The position numbers and the translations under genes were made by a program. Source: Parasedimentitalea maritima (GTDB lineage Bacteria > Pseudomonadota > Alphaproteobacteria > Rhodobacterales > Rhodobacteraceae). From it: 64,000 nt of DNA. Location of the stretch: contig NZ_VAUA01000006.1 of the NCBI RefSeq assembly GCF_005771405.1, forward strand, positions 207,251 to 271,250, written 5' to 3'. The notes under the pieces are model-generated. The model had not been told where the DNA came from. It saw nothing but the letters and a program-made list of their open reading frames with translations, and made no database searches. This document shows positions 56,513 through 64,000 of the stretch, piece after piece. The stretch's first letter is position 1. Every line of letters begins with the position of its first letter.

Positions 56513-58726
56513 TTAGCCAATGATTGCGTTCAGCGTCGCGCTGGGCCGCATCACTGCTGCGGTCTTGGCCGGGTCTGTGTGGAAATAACCGCCCAGATCA
56601 GCAGGTTTGCCCTGCGCAGCAGCCAGCTCCGCAGTAATCTGCTCTTCTTTTGCACCCAGTTCAGCTGCAATCGGAGCAAAGTGCGCGGCCAGTTCAGCGT
56701 CATCGGACTGTGCAGCCAAAGCTTCGGCCCAGTAGCGAGCGAACCAGTAGTGGCTGTCACGGTTGTCAGGCTCACCAACCTTGCGCGAAGGCGAGCGGTT
56801 GTTGTCCAGAATGCCCTGCGTCGCGGCCTCGGCAGCAACACCCAGAACGCCAGCCTTGGCATTGCCTTGGCTGTCAGCCAGGAAATTCAGGCTTTCACCC
56901 AAAGCGCAGAATTCACCCATCGAGTCCCAGCGCAGGTGGTTCTCTTCGACCAACTGCTGAACGTGCTTGGGGGCAGAACCGCCAGCACCGGTTTCGAACA
57001 AGCCACCACCGTTCATCAGTTTCACGATTGACAGCATCTTGGCCGAGGTGCCCAGTTCCAGAATTGGGAACAGGTCGGTCAGATAATCCCGCAGCACGTT
57101 GCCCGAGATGGCGATGCTGTCGTTGCCTGCTGTGATGGTTTTCAGCGACTGGGCCGTTGCCTCACGCGGTGCCATGATCTGGAACTTGTCAGCTACACCG
57201 GCAGCGGCCAGCACAGGCGTGACATATTCGATCAGCTGAGCATCGTGGGCGCGGTTTGCGTCCAGCCAGAAGATCGCCTCGGAACCTGTCAAACGCTGAC
57301 GGTCCATTGCCAGTTCGATCCAGTTCAGGATCGGCGCCTTCTTGGCGGTGCAAGAGCGCCAGATGTCGCCAGCCTCAACGTCGTGGCTGTGCAGTGTGTC
57401 GCCATTGGCCAGAACCACACGGATCACACCGTCGGCAGGCGCTTCGAATGTGGTTGGGTGCGAGCCATATTCTTCGGCCTTTTGCGCCATCAGGCCAACA
57501 TTGGCGACGGAGCCAACAGTTGTCACATCCATAGCACCGTTGGCTTTGAAGAAGTTGATGGATTCGTCATAGATGGTTGCATAGCAGCGATCAGGGATGA
57601 CACAGTTGGTGTCGCCCTTGTTGCCCGCAGCATCCCAGCCTTTGCCGCCAGCGCGGATCACAGCAGGCATCGAGGCGTCGATGATCACATCGGACGGAAC
57701 GTGCAGGTTGGTGATGCCTTTATCGCTGTCGACCATATACATGCCAGGACGGTCAGCTGTCACGGCTTCGATGGCAGCCATGATGTCGGCGTTGTCTTTG
57801 ACACGGTCCAGAAGGTCACCCATGCCAGAGTTTGCGTTGACACCCAGGGCGTCCAATTCAGCACCGAATTTGTCAAACACGGGCGCCAACCAAGCCTTAA
57901 CCGCGTGGCCAAAGATGATCGGGTCCGAGACCTTCATCATGGTGGCTTTCATGTGCAGCGAGAACATGGTGCCGTCGGCTTTGGTGTCTTCAATGGCACC
58001 AGCCAAGAAAGATGCCAGAGCTTTGGCGGACATGAATGTCGCGTCAGCAACGGTGCCTTCTTCCAGTGGCCATGCGTCTTTTAGCGCGGTGACAGAACCG
58101 TCTTTGGTGACAAATTCGATTTTCGCGTCACCAGCCTGTGCAGCAGTGATGGTCGCGGATTTTTCGTTGGCATAAAAGTCGTTGCCCGGCATGGACGAAA
58201 CTTTGGTCTTGCTGTCGCTTGCCCATTTGCCCATCGAGTGTGGGTTGTTCTGAGCGTAGTTTTTAACAGCGCGTGCGGAACGACGGTCCGAGTTGCCTTC
58301 GCGCAGTACTGGGTTCACAGCGGAACCTTTGATGGCGTCGTAACCGGCGCGAACAGCTTTTTCTTCGTCGGTCGAAGGCTCTTCAGGATAGTTGGGCAGG
58401 GCGTAACCCTGTGACTGTAGTTCTGTAACCGCGGCGACCAGCTGGGGACCCGAAGCCGAGATGTTTGGCAGTTTGATGACGTTGGCCTCTGGTGTTTTCA
58501 CCAGTGTACCCAGTTCAGCCAGATCGTTGGATTGGCGCTGTTCTTCCGTCAGGCTGTCGGGAAAGGCCGAAAGAATACGGGCGGCCAGTGAAATGTCCTT
58601 AGTGCCAAAGTTCACGCCGGCGGCGCTGGCAAAGGTGCGAATGATCGGCAGCAGTGAGGCACTGGCCAGCTCAGGCGCTTCGTCTACGATGGTATACAAT
58701 ACATCGGAGTTTGATTTTTCTGCCAT
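56513..58726 (-). CDS. icd: Isocitrate dehydrogenase, NADP-dependent, monomeric type
   Basis: 737-aa monomeric IDH that oxidises isocitrate to 2-oxoglutarate with NADP+. It shows [107 protein letters not shown]-like ([17 protein letters not shown]) and [19 protein letters not shown] 58726 gives the normal start ([18 protein letters not shown]); an in-frame start at 58777 adds 17 unrelated residues. Housekeeping enzyme of the TCA cycle. Confidence 0.96.
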   Translation of the reverse strand: MAEKSNSDVLYTIVDEAPELASASLLPIIRTFASAAGVNFGTKDISLAARILSAFPDSLTEEQRQSNDLAELGTLVKTPEANVIKLPNISASGPQLVAAVTELQSQGYALPNYPEEPSTDEEKAVRAGYDAIKGSAVNPVLREGNSDRRSARAVKNYAQNNPHSMGKWASDSKTKVSSMPGNDFYANEKSATITAAQAGDAKIEFVTKDGSVTALKDAWPLEEGTVADATFMSAKALASFLAGAIEDTKADGTMFSLHMKATMMKVSDPIIFGHAVKAWLAPVFDKFGAELDALGVNANSGMGDLLDRVKDNADIMAAIEAVTADRPGMYMVDSDKGITNLHVPSDVIIDASMPAVIRAGGKGWDAAGNKGDTNCVIPDRCYATIYDESINFFKANGAMDVTTVGSVANVGLMAQKAEEYGSHPTTFEAPADGVIRVVLANGDTLHSHDVEAGDIWRSCTAKKAPILNWIELAMDRQRLTGSEAIFWLDANRAHDAQLIEYVTPVLAAAGVADKFQIMAPREATAQSLKTITAGNDSIAISGNVLRDYLTDLFPILELGTSAKMLSIVKLMNGGGLFETGAGGSAPKHVQQLVEENHLRWDSMGEFCALGESLNFLADSQGNAKAGVLGVAAEAATQGILDNNRSPSRKVGEPDNRDSHYWFARYWAEALAAQSDDAELAAHFAPIAAELGAKEEQITAELAAAQGKPADLGGYFHTDPAKTAAVMRPSATLNAIIG

Positions 58727-59010
58727 TATTCTCAACCTTTCAGCGATTTCGGAAACTTTGGTAAATCGATGCAACACGCTGCACCCAGAATTGATCCCAT
58801 ATTGCCGGTCAAGGGGCGCGAATTGCGACTCTTGCGGCCTACGTTATGGGCCTCATGTAAAACAAGGAGCGCTGACGTTCAATCGTCTGGAGGAAAAAAC
58901 GACCGAACATATTGCCGCGCTTTGTCATGAAGACGTAAATCCCCCATCGCCTGAACGATGGAGGGATGTCAATTTGCAGATGTTCCTCGAGTGGAATTCA
59001 AGGAGAAGGA

Positions 59011-60906
59011 CTAGAAATCCTGCCAAAGGTCCTTCGCTGCGGATCCTTCGGACATTGCGGTTGCCACTGGGATCGCGGCGGCTGTATCCCAGCCATCCTC
59101 GCCGTGAGAAGTTGGACCGGAAATTGAGTTCGCCGGAGCCGCTGTTGCAAGTGTTGGTGTACTTGACCCACCAGTGATCGTGAAGCGGGACACCAATCCA
59201 GACAGTTTGGTGGCGTCGGTATTCAGCAAATGGCCTGCGGCGGTCGCCTGTTCCACCATTGCAGCATTCTGCTGCGTTACCTGATCCAATTGGCTAACAC
59301 CCATGTTGATTTCACCAAGACCTGTCGATTGTTCACTGGCCCCTTCGGCAATGCCGGAAATCTGTTGGGAAATATCCGTAACACGCTGAACAATGCGGTC
59401 CAGTGCACCGCCGGCCTTGCCGACAAGGTCTACACCACGCTCAACCTGCTGCGAGGAATTCCCAATCAGGGTTTTGATTTCAGTGGCCGCATCCGAGGAC
59501 CTCTGGGCCAGTGCACGTACTTCGGAAGCGACAACAGCAAAGCCACGGCCTGCTTCGCCTGCACGCGCGGCCTCAACACCAGCGTTGAGAGCTAGAAGGT
59601 TGGTCTGGAAAGCGATATCGTCAATGACCCCGATGATCTGCGAAATGTGATGGGCGGAATTTTCGATCTCATGCATCGCCTCGACGGCATTTTTCACCAC
59701 AGTTCCGCTGTCTTGTGCTTCGCTTCTGGCTTCTTGCATCAAGTTTTCAACGCTTCGGGCACCTTCCGCAGCTGACCGCACACTAGCAGTCATTTCTTCC
59801 AGAGCAGCAGCGGTTTCTTCCAGTGTTGCAGCTTGGCTTTCGGTGCGGTGTGATAGGTCATCAGACGCCTGACTAATCTCATTCGCGCCGCTACGGATAC
59901 TCTCAGAGGCTTCAATCACTTGGACCACTGTACCGTTCAATGTCTCCAAGGTTTGGTTGAAATCGAGCCTCAGCTGTTCGTAACCTTCGGGGAATGTTTC
60001 GGTGATTTGCCCAGTGAGATCTCCGTCGGACAATGCAGATAGGCGCTGGTTTAAGGTTTCGACCACACCACGTCTTTCTTGATCACGGGCTTCCTGGCCA
60101 CGTTCCATTTCCCGTTGTTTCTGAAGCGATTGGCGGAACACTTCAACTGTCTGGGCCATCAATCCGATTTCGCTACGTACCTGCGTTGCCGGAACTTCAG
60201 TTTCCGTTTCCCCGTTCACCATTGCCTGCATGCGAACCTGCAATGCGCCCAAGGGGGCGGTTACGCTGCGGGCGATTACATAGCCTGCTCCAGCAAGCAA
60301 CAGTAGGCAAACAGCCATCGTGGCCATTGCTGCCTTGCGCATCCAGCTAAGACTGGCTTCGATATCAGAGACATAAGAGCCGGTTCCGATAATCCACCCC
60401 CAGGGTTTGTACAGTTGTACATAGCCAATTTTCTGCTCAGGCTGATCTGCATTTGGCTTCTGGAACCAGTATCGTACTGCCCCTGCACCTGCCTGGCTTT
60501 GGGCCACCTTGTTCATCTCTTCGAAGATCTTCAAACCATTGATGTCTTCCAGATCGGCTTTGTTGGTTCCTTCCCATTCAGGCTTGAATGGGTGCGCCTG
60601 CACGATATTATCCACATCGTTGACGAAGAAGTACCCGGCAGTTCCAAACCGCAGACTGTTCAACTGATCATGGGCAATTTTCTTGGCATCATCACGCGAC
60701 AGTTCACCAGATTCAACACGCGCTTCAAGGGCAGTCAAAAGGCTGATGGCGGTATCGGTCGCATGGTGTAACTCGTTTTCCCGCATCGAGTAGGCGTTGT
60801 CGACTGCGCGAGATAGCAGAATAACGGTGAGGAAGGCGATCATAATCAGCGAGAGGGCAATCACCGCATAGATGCGGGTGGATAGGCGGTAAAGTGCAGC
60901 AGGCAT
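59011..60906 (-). CDS. Methyl-accepting chemotaxis protein with single Cache sensor
   Basis: 631-aa chemoreceptor. Helix 1 is at about 13-32. An sCache_2-type periplasmic domain follows, with [26 protein letters not shown]-like sequence ([19 protein letters not shown]) and [22 protein letters not shown]. Helix 2 lies near 192-212 ([20 protein letters not shown]), then HAMP and the signalling domain with [21 protein letters not shown]. The C-terminus ends DLWQDF, a CheR-docking-like tail. sCache_2 receptors often sense short organic acids; the ligand here is unknown. Confidence 0.92.
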   Translation of the reverse strand: MPAALYRLSTRIYAVIALSLIMIAFLTVILLSRAVDNAYSMRENELHHATDTAISLLTALEARVESGELSRDDAKKIAHDQLNSLRFGTAGYFFVNDVDNIVQAHPFKPEWEGTNKADLEDINGLKIFEEMNKVAQSQAGAGAVRYWFQKPNADQPEQKIGYVQLYKPWGWIIGTGSYVSDIEASLSWMRKAAMATMAVCLLLLAGAGYVIARSVTAPLGALQVRMQAMVNGETETEVPATQVRSEIGLMAQTVEVFRQSLQKQREMERGQEARDQERRGVVETLNQRLSALSDGDLTGQITETFPEGYEQLRLDFNQTLETLNGTVVQVIEASESIRSGANEISQASDDLSHRTESQAATLEETAAALEEMTASVRSAAEGARSVENLMQEARSEAQDSGTVVKNAVEAMHEIENSAHHISQIIGVIDDIAFQTNLLALNAGVEAARAGEAGRGFAVVASEVRALAQRSSDAATEIKTLIGNSSQQVERGVDLVGKAGGALDRIVQRVTDISQQISGIAEGASEQSTGLGEINMGVSQLDQVTQQNAAMVEQATAAGHLLNTDATKLSGLVSRFTITGGSSTPTLATAAPANSISGPTSHGEDGWDTAAAIPVATAMSEGSAAKDLWQDF

Positions 60907-61356
60907 CGTAAGTTGTTTCCTTTGCGGTGTTCGATATTCGAACAGCTCCTAAGAAAGGGCTCCTAATATTTCCTTAGATGCCGGAGAAAAAATATGTTTT
61001 ACCCTACGGAAAACGGCTTTTCTCTCCATGAAGGTGTATTTCTCAAGCGCGTTGCTCGCCAGGCGTGCTGGCTTCGTGCCCGCGTAGAGCCAAAAATGCT
61101 GTGATGCAGAAACCATGAAGCAGATTCGCTTTGCCAAGTTAAAAATGGTCAAGCCGTCGGTTTCTTGTCGCCTAGAATAAATGGTCTGGCCCACGTCTTA
61201 GGCCGAGGTTTGAATTCAATGAAACTGAGCCCCCAGAAATTAGTTCATGCTTTTTCTGAGGTCTTCATTAGACTGGCGTAGACACTCCAGGCTCTGACCT
61301 GCCTGATAATCGGTACGGGGATTTGACCAAGCACGATAATTTCTAAGGGGCTTTTG
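60907..61356. other. Divergent gap between MCP 3 and nrtS
   Basis: 450 bases without a credible gene. It should hold promoters of both flanking genes. AAGGGG before 61357 is the nrtS ribosome site. No strong palindrome or sRNA-like structure was recognised. Confidence 0.4.
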
Positions 61357-61632
61357 ATGACCAAACCCAAAGCAACCTATCAAGCCGCTCCTTCTTTGCG
61401 GCACATGGTATTTGGTGACGGAACCCCAAGAAAGGCGCTGATGACCGCATTGGTCGTCGGTACTATTTTGACCTTGATAAATCATGGGGATCAAGTCTTG
61501 GCGGGAGAGCTACCGCCAATGTGGAAGGTGTTGCTGACCTATTTCACCCCTTTTTGTGTGACCACTTGGGGGGCGGTGACGGGTAAGCGTGCCCAATGGC
61601 AGCTTGATTTTTCGGCAAAGAAAGATGGCTGA
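61357..61632 (+). CDS. nrtS: NrtS-like small nitrate/nitrite transporter
   Basis: 91-aa protein with two hydrophobic segments, KALMTALVVGTILTLINHGD and KVLLTYFTPFCVTTWGAV, matching the NrtS family of small two-helix nitrate/nitrite transporters. The INHGD and TYFxPFCVTTWGA stretches are characteristic. ATG 61357 has AAGGGG 6 nt upstream; a TTG one codon earlier is possible. It is followed 21 nt later by the cyclase gene on the same strand. The family assignment is from memory of the motif; function here is inferred. Confidence 0.75.
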   Translation: MTKPKATYQAAPSLRHMVFGDGTPRKALMTALVVGTILTLINHGDQVLAGELPPMWKVLLTYFTPFCVTTWGAVTGKRAQWQLDFSAKKDG

Positions 61633-61653
61633 TGTGTGTTCTAGGGAGATATC

Positions 61654-62934
61654 ATGAAAGTTGAGGATCTATTCAACCAAAAGAATATCGTCGAACTGAG
61701 TTTCTTCAATTTCCGCAACGCTATAACAGCGGCATATTATGCCAACGAGGATTTTGAGATCCTCAAGGTAAACGACAACTTCCTGCACTTCTTTCCAGTG
61801 TTGGGAAATGTCTCCAACGCCTATTTTCCAGATGTTCTGGAGCAACTGGGCGTTCCGGGTGCTCAAATTGATACCTGGATCACCGGTATCCGCGAAGACG
61901 GAGCCGTGCGAATTCCTGAGATACACATCTCTGACAATGGGAACAGCCGGGTCTATGCGCTGATGTCGGCACGTACGAAAGATCCCAGTTTTTCTTACCT
62001 CAACGGCATTCAGGGTCAGTTTGTCGATCGCACCGAAGAATGGGCTCTGCGGCATGAGCGGGAGGAACTGCTGGAGCAGAAAATTCGCGACCGTGAGATC
62101 ATTGAAGAGAAAAGCTCCCAATTGGAACATCTTGCCACACGTTTGGCAAAATATCTCTCACCGCAGATATATGAGAGCATTTTTGCAGGCAAACAGGACG
62201 GCAGCACCAGAACCAAGCGTAAAAACCTGACTATTTTCTTTTCTGATATTGAACACTTCACGGACTTGTCTGACACGTTAGAGCCAGAACGTCTGACATC
62301 AGTGATCAATTCCTACCTCTCTGAAATGTCTGCAATTGCCATTCAATGCGGCGGAACCATCGACAAATTTATCGGCGATGCGGTGATGGTCTTCTTTGGG
62401 GACCCAGAGAGTGATGGAGAGGAGGAAGATGCATTAAAGGCTGTTGAGATGGCACTGTTAATGCAACAACGTGTTGGGGAGTTGCAGAGCCATTGGAAAA
62501 AATTAGGCGTGCCAAAGCACATGAGAGTGCGCATGGGAATTACCTCTGGTTTTTGCACTGTTGGTAACTTTGGCTCTGAAAAAAGGCTTGATTACACTGT
62601 CTTAGGTGGCCCAGTGAATTTGGCATCTCGGCTTGAAGGATTGGCTGAACCGGGGTGTGTTCTGATATCTGAGAGCACCTGCAACCTGATTTCAGAACAT
62701 GTCGCATGTGAACCCGTTGGAGAGATAAACCCAAAGGGGTTTGCGCGTCCGGTTGAGGTGTTCAAGGTGCTGGAATTCCGCTCTGCAGAGCATCGTGACC
62801 GAATGTTACGGCGAAGACTTTCGCGAAGTGGAAGCCACGTCGAAGTGAACGTGATTGACAGTAGTAACATCCGCGCCGCCATAGAAGAGCTGCGTCGAAT
62901 TCAGCAAGACTTTGAACAGCAATTGGATAGTTAG
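61654..62934 (+). CDS. Class III adenylate/guanylate cyclase with PAS-like N-terminus
   Basis: 426-aa protein. A PAS-like sensor (about 1-125) and a coiled-coil linker (REELLEQKIRDREIIEEKSSQLEHL) precede a class III cyclase domain. Metal-binding Asp residues lie in FFSDIEHFTDLSD and FIGDAVMVFFGDP. The substrate-specifying Lys/Asp pair lies in IDKFIGD and KRLDYTVLG, indicating ATP; transition-state Asn and Arg lie in GPVNLASRLEGL. No membrane helix is seen, so it is cytosolic. AGGGAG precedes ATG 61654. It is likely co-transcribed with nrtS. Its stop is 12 bases from that of the convergent luxR-type gene. Confidence 0.9.
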   Translation: MKVEDLFNQKNIVELSFFNFRNAITAAYYANEDFEILKVNDNFLHFFPVLGNVSNAYFPDVLEQLGVPGAQIDTWITGIREDGAVRIPEIHISDNGNSRVYALMSARTKDPSFSYLNGIQGQFVDRTEEWALRHEREELLEQKIRDREIIEEKSSQLEHLATRLAKYLSPQIYESIFAGKQDGSTRTKRKNLTIFFSDIEHFTDLSDTLEPERLTSVINSYLSEMSAIAIQCGGTIDKFIGDAVMVFFGDPESDGEEEDALKAVEMALLMQQRVGELQSHWKKLGVPKHMRVRMGITSGFCTVGNFGSEKRLDYTVLGGPVNLASRLEGLAEPGCVLISESTCNLISEHVACEPVGEINPKGFARPVEVFKVLEFRSAEHRDRMLRRRLSRSGSHVEVNVIDSSNIRAAIEELRRIQQDFEQQLDS

Positions 62935-62946
62935 CACTTAGGTGGC

Positions 62947-63723
62947 TCAAATTGTGGCCATTAATTGCCTTAGTGAGCGCACGTTCATGCGTTTGTACGC
63001 CTTTTTGCGGTGCGTGATGATTGTGGTTTCTGCCAGCCCGAGGATCCCGGCAATTTCGCTTGCAGTGCGTCCTTTAATGGTCATTGCGGCGACTTCGCGC
63101 TCGCGTTTGGTCAGATCGGGAAAGCTGACCGCCAGCCGAGTTTGGATATCCTGACCTTGCCAGGTATTCCCTTTTAGAGAAAAAGCCACATGGCGTTCTG
63201 TCGTAGCCAGAAGCAGGTCCAGAACGGCGGTTGCCGGGTCGTGCATTTGGGGTGAAAATGCGCCATCTTCGGCGCTGGAGTACAGGCTAACCGATAGTCC
63301 AAAAGTCTGTGTGCGTCGGATCAGGGAAACCCGTGCAGAAATTCCCGGCTGTTCATAGCAATCCCGCCTGTAGGTAAAGTCCTTTATACTGGCGGCATGT
63401 TGAATAGTCAGAAAATCGCCAAGCCCTGAAGCGCCCGCCAACAAGGCAGCGTTTTTGTCATTCGCGCTATAACGCTCATAGCCCTTGGCGGCTTTTTCGG
63501 CCCGTCGTTGTCCCAGAGAGCAAGCCGTTCCAACCAATAGGGGATGATCACGGTCACCTTGGCAAAACATTGAGATAAAACTGGCCCCGGTTATTTGTTT
63601 TGCAAAATCTAGCGCTGCTTTAACATATGTCGGTGTCCCGATGGTCGCAGTAAGCTCACACAAGGGACCAACGTCAAAGGCAGCTTTCGGCAGGGCTTCG
63701 TTCAATTTGCGGTCAATGATCAT
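62947..63723 (-). CDS. LuxR-family transcriptional regulator
   Basis: 258-aa protein with a C-terminal LuxR/FixJ helix-turn-helix (FPDLTKREREVAAMTIKGRTASEIAGILG, ETTIITHRKKAYKRMNV; about 190-250). The N-terminal ~180 residues have no receiver or obvious autoinducer-domain motif, though length and layout recall LuxR solos. ATG 63723 has GGAG 7 nt upstream; the in-frame start at 63837 lacks one. It is transcribed divergently from the partial gene at 63901, with a palindrome between. Confidence 0.88.
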   Translation of the reverse strand: MIIDRKLNEALPKAAFDVGPLCELTATIGTPTYVKAALDFAKQITGASFISMFCQGDRDHPLLVGTACSLGQRRAEKAAKGYERYSANDKNAALLAGASGLGDFLTIQHAASIKDFTYRRDCYEQPGISARVSLIRRTQTFGLSVSLYSSAEDGAFSPQMHDPATAVLDLLLATTERHVAFSLKGNTWQGQDIQTRLAVSFPDLTKREREVAAMTIKGRTASEIAGILGLAETTIITHRKKAYKRMNVRSLRQLMATI

Positions 63724-63815
63724 TGTCGTTCTCCAACCACAAAAAATGGCTGACTGGAAGCCAAGGGTATATGTGTAAATCAGACCATTACACGATCTGT
63801 ATTTGGCGTCAAAAG

Positions 63816-63831
63816 TCCTCACTAATGAGGA
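63816..63831. promoter_or_regulatory. Palindrome in the luxR/partial-gene divergent region
   Basis: TCCTCA-CTAA-TGAGGA is a perfect 6-4-6 inverted repeat between divergent genes and a candidate operator for the LuxR-type regulator. Confidence 0.45.
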
Positions 63832-63900
63832 ATGCACCTATGGGCGATATGGGCGTAGTAAGATGTCATCACGTGCTGCAGATGACCAAGGAGTGCAACC

Positions 63901-64000
63901 ATGTTTGCAAAAGATCACATCGAATATGAAGCTGTTGATCTACCAGATCGCACCGAGTTGAGCGATGCCGAGATGCTGACTGAGGCACAGGCGTTTTACG
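63901..64000 (+). CDS. Partial gene at window end, possibly nitroreductase family
   Basis: Open from ATG 63901 to the window edge, 33 codons. AAGGAG stands 7 nt upstream, so the start is good. The visible N-terminus (ending EMLTEAQAFY) resembles the acidic leader of nitroreductase-like flavoproteins found in Rhodobacteraceae. With so few residues this is only a hint. Confidence 0.4.
   Translation, partial: MFAKDHIEYEAVDLPDRTELSDAEMLTEAQAFY

Noticed and set aside
57245-58084. 279-codon open frame on the plus strand
   Set aside because: It lies wholly antisense to icd, has low-complexity His/Val-rich sequence and no family features; shadow of a codon-biased gene.
48749-60906. Long DNA repeats or mobile elements among the chemoreceptor genes
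   Set aside because: The similarity is confined to the conserved HAMP and signalling domains of paralogous chemoreceptors.

Overview
The window looks like the chromosome, or a large chromid, of a marine roseobacter-group alphaproteobacterium (Rhodobacteraceae). This is an inference from gene content: TRAP and TAXI transporters, monomeric NADP isocitrate dehydrogenase, a thiCOSGED operon behind a TPP riboswitch, De Ley-Doudoroff galactose enzymes and chemoreceptors with aromatic C-terminal tails. No rRNA, tRNA, CRISPR array or intact insertion sequence was seen.

Positions 1-19000 are a nucleotide-sugar factory for surface polysaccharide. A PEP-synthase-like protein is followed by a minus-strand operon gmd-colC/fcl-colD-manC. 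The PLP enzyme in it has His instead of the Schiff-base Lys, so the predicted product is GDP-colitose (3,6-dideoxy-L-xylo-hexose). Next come a UDP-HexNAc dehydrogenase, an E. coli-type UDP-glucose dehydrogenase, a truncated tyrosine-kinase relic overlapping a priming sugar transferase, a second manC, an rfbCBDA dTDP-rhamnose operon and a second UDP-glucose dehydrogenase. Apart from the priming transferase there are no glycosyltransferases, flippase or polymerase. Several gene-poor gaps and the broken kinase suggest past rearrangement.

Positions 19300-33300 are a galactoside utilisation locus. A divergent iclR-ugpC pair faces a ten-gene operon: sugar ABC binding protein and permeases, GH36 alpha-galactosidase, IlvD/Edd dehydratase, SDR dehydrogenase, DgoK kinase, DgoA aldolase, SMP-30 lactonase and GH42 beta-galactosidase. 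Together they can import alpha/beta-galactosides, release galactose in the cytoplasm and oxidise it through galactonate and KDPGal to pyruvate and glyceraldehyde 3-phosphate. The SDR lacks its catalytic lysine.

Positions 33300-41600 hold a second catabolic locus of unknown substrate: a TRAP transporter divergent from an FGGY kinase, a fucose-isomerase-like protein, a DHDPS-family aldolase and a GntR/FCD regulator with candidate operators. Positions 41600-47000 are the TPP-riboswitch thiamine operon. Positions 47000-61000 carry cheD, cheB (receiver domain degenerate), three chemoreceptors (one with a c-type haem motif), a TAXI transporter and icd. The end holds an NrtS-like nitrate transporter paired with a class III cyclase, a LuxR-type regulator and the start of a gene cut by the window edge.
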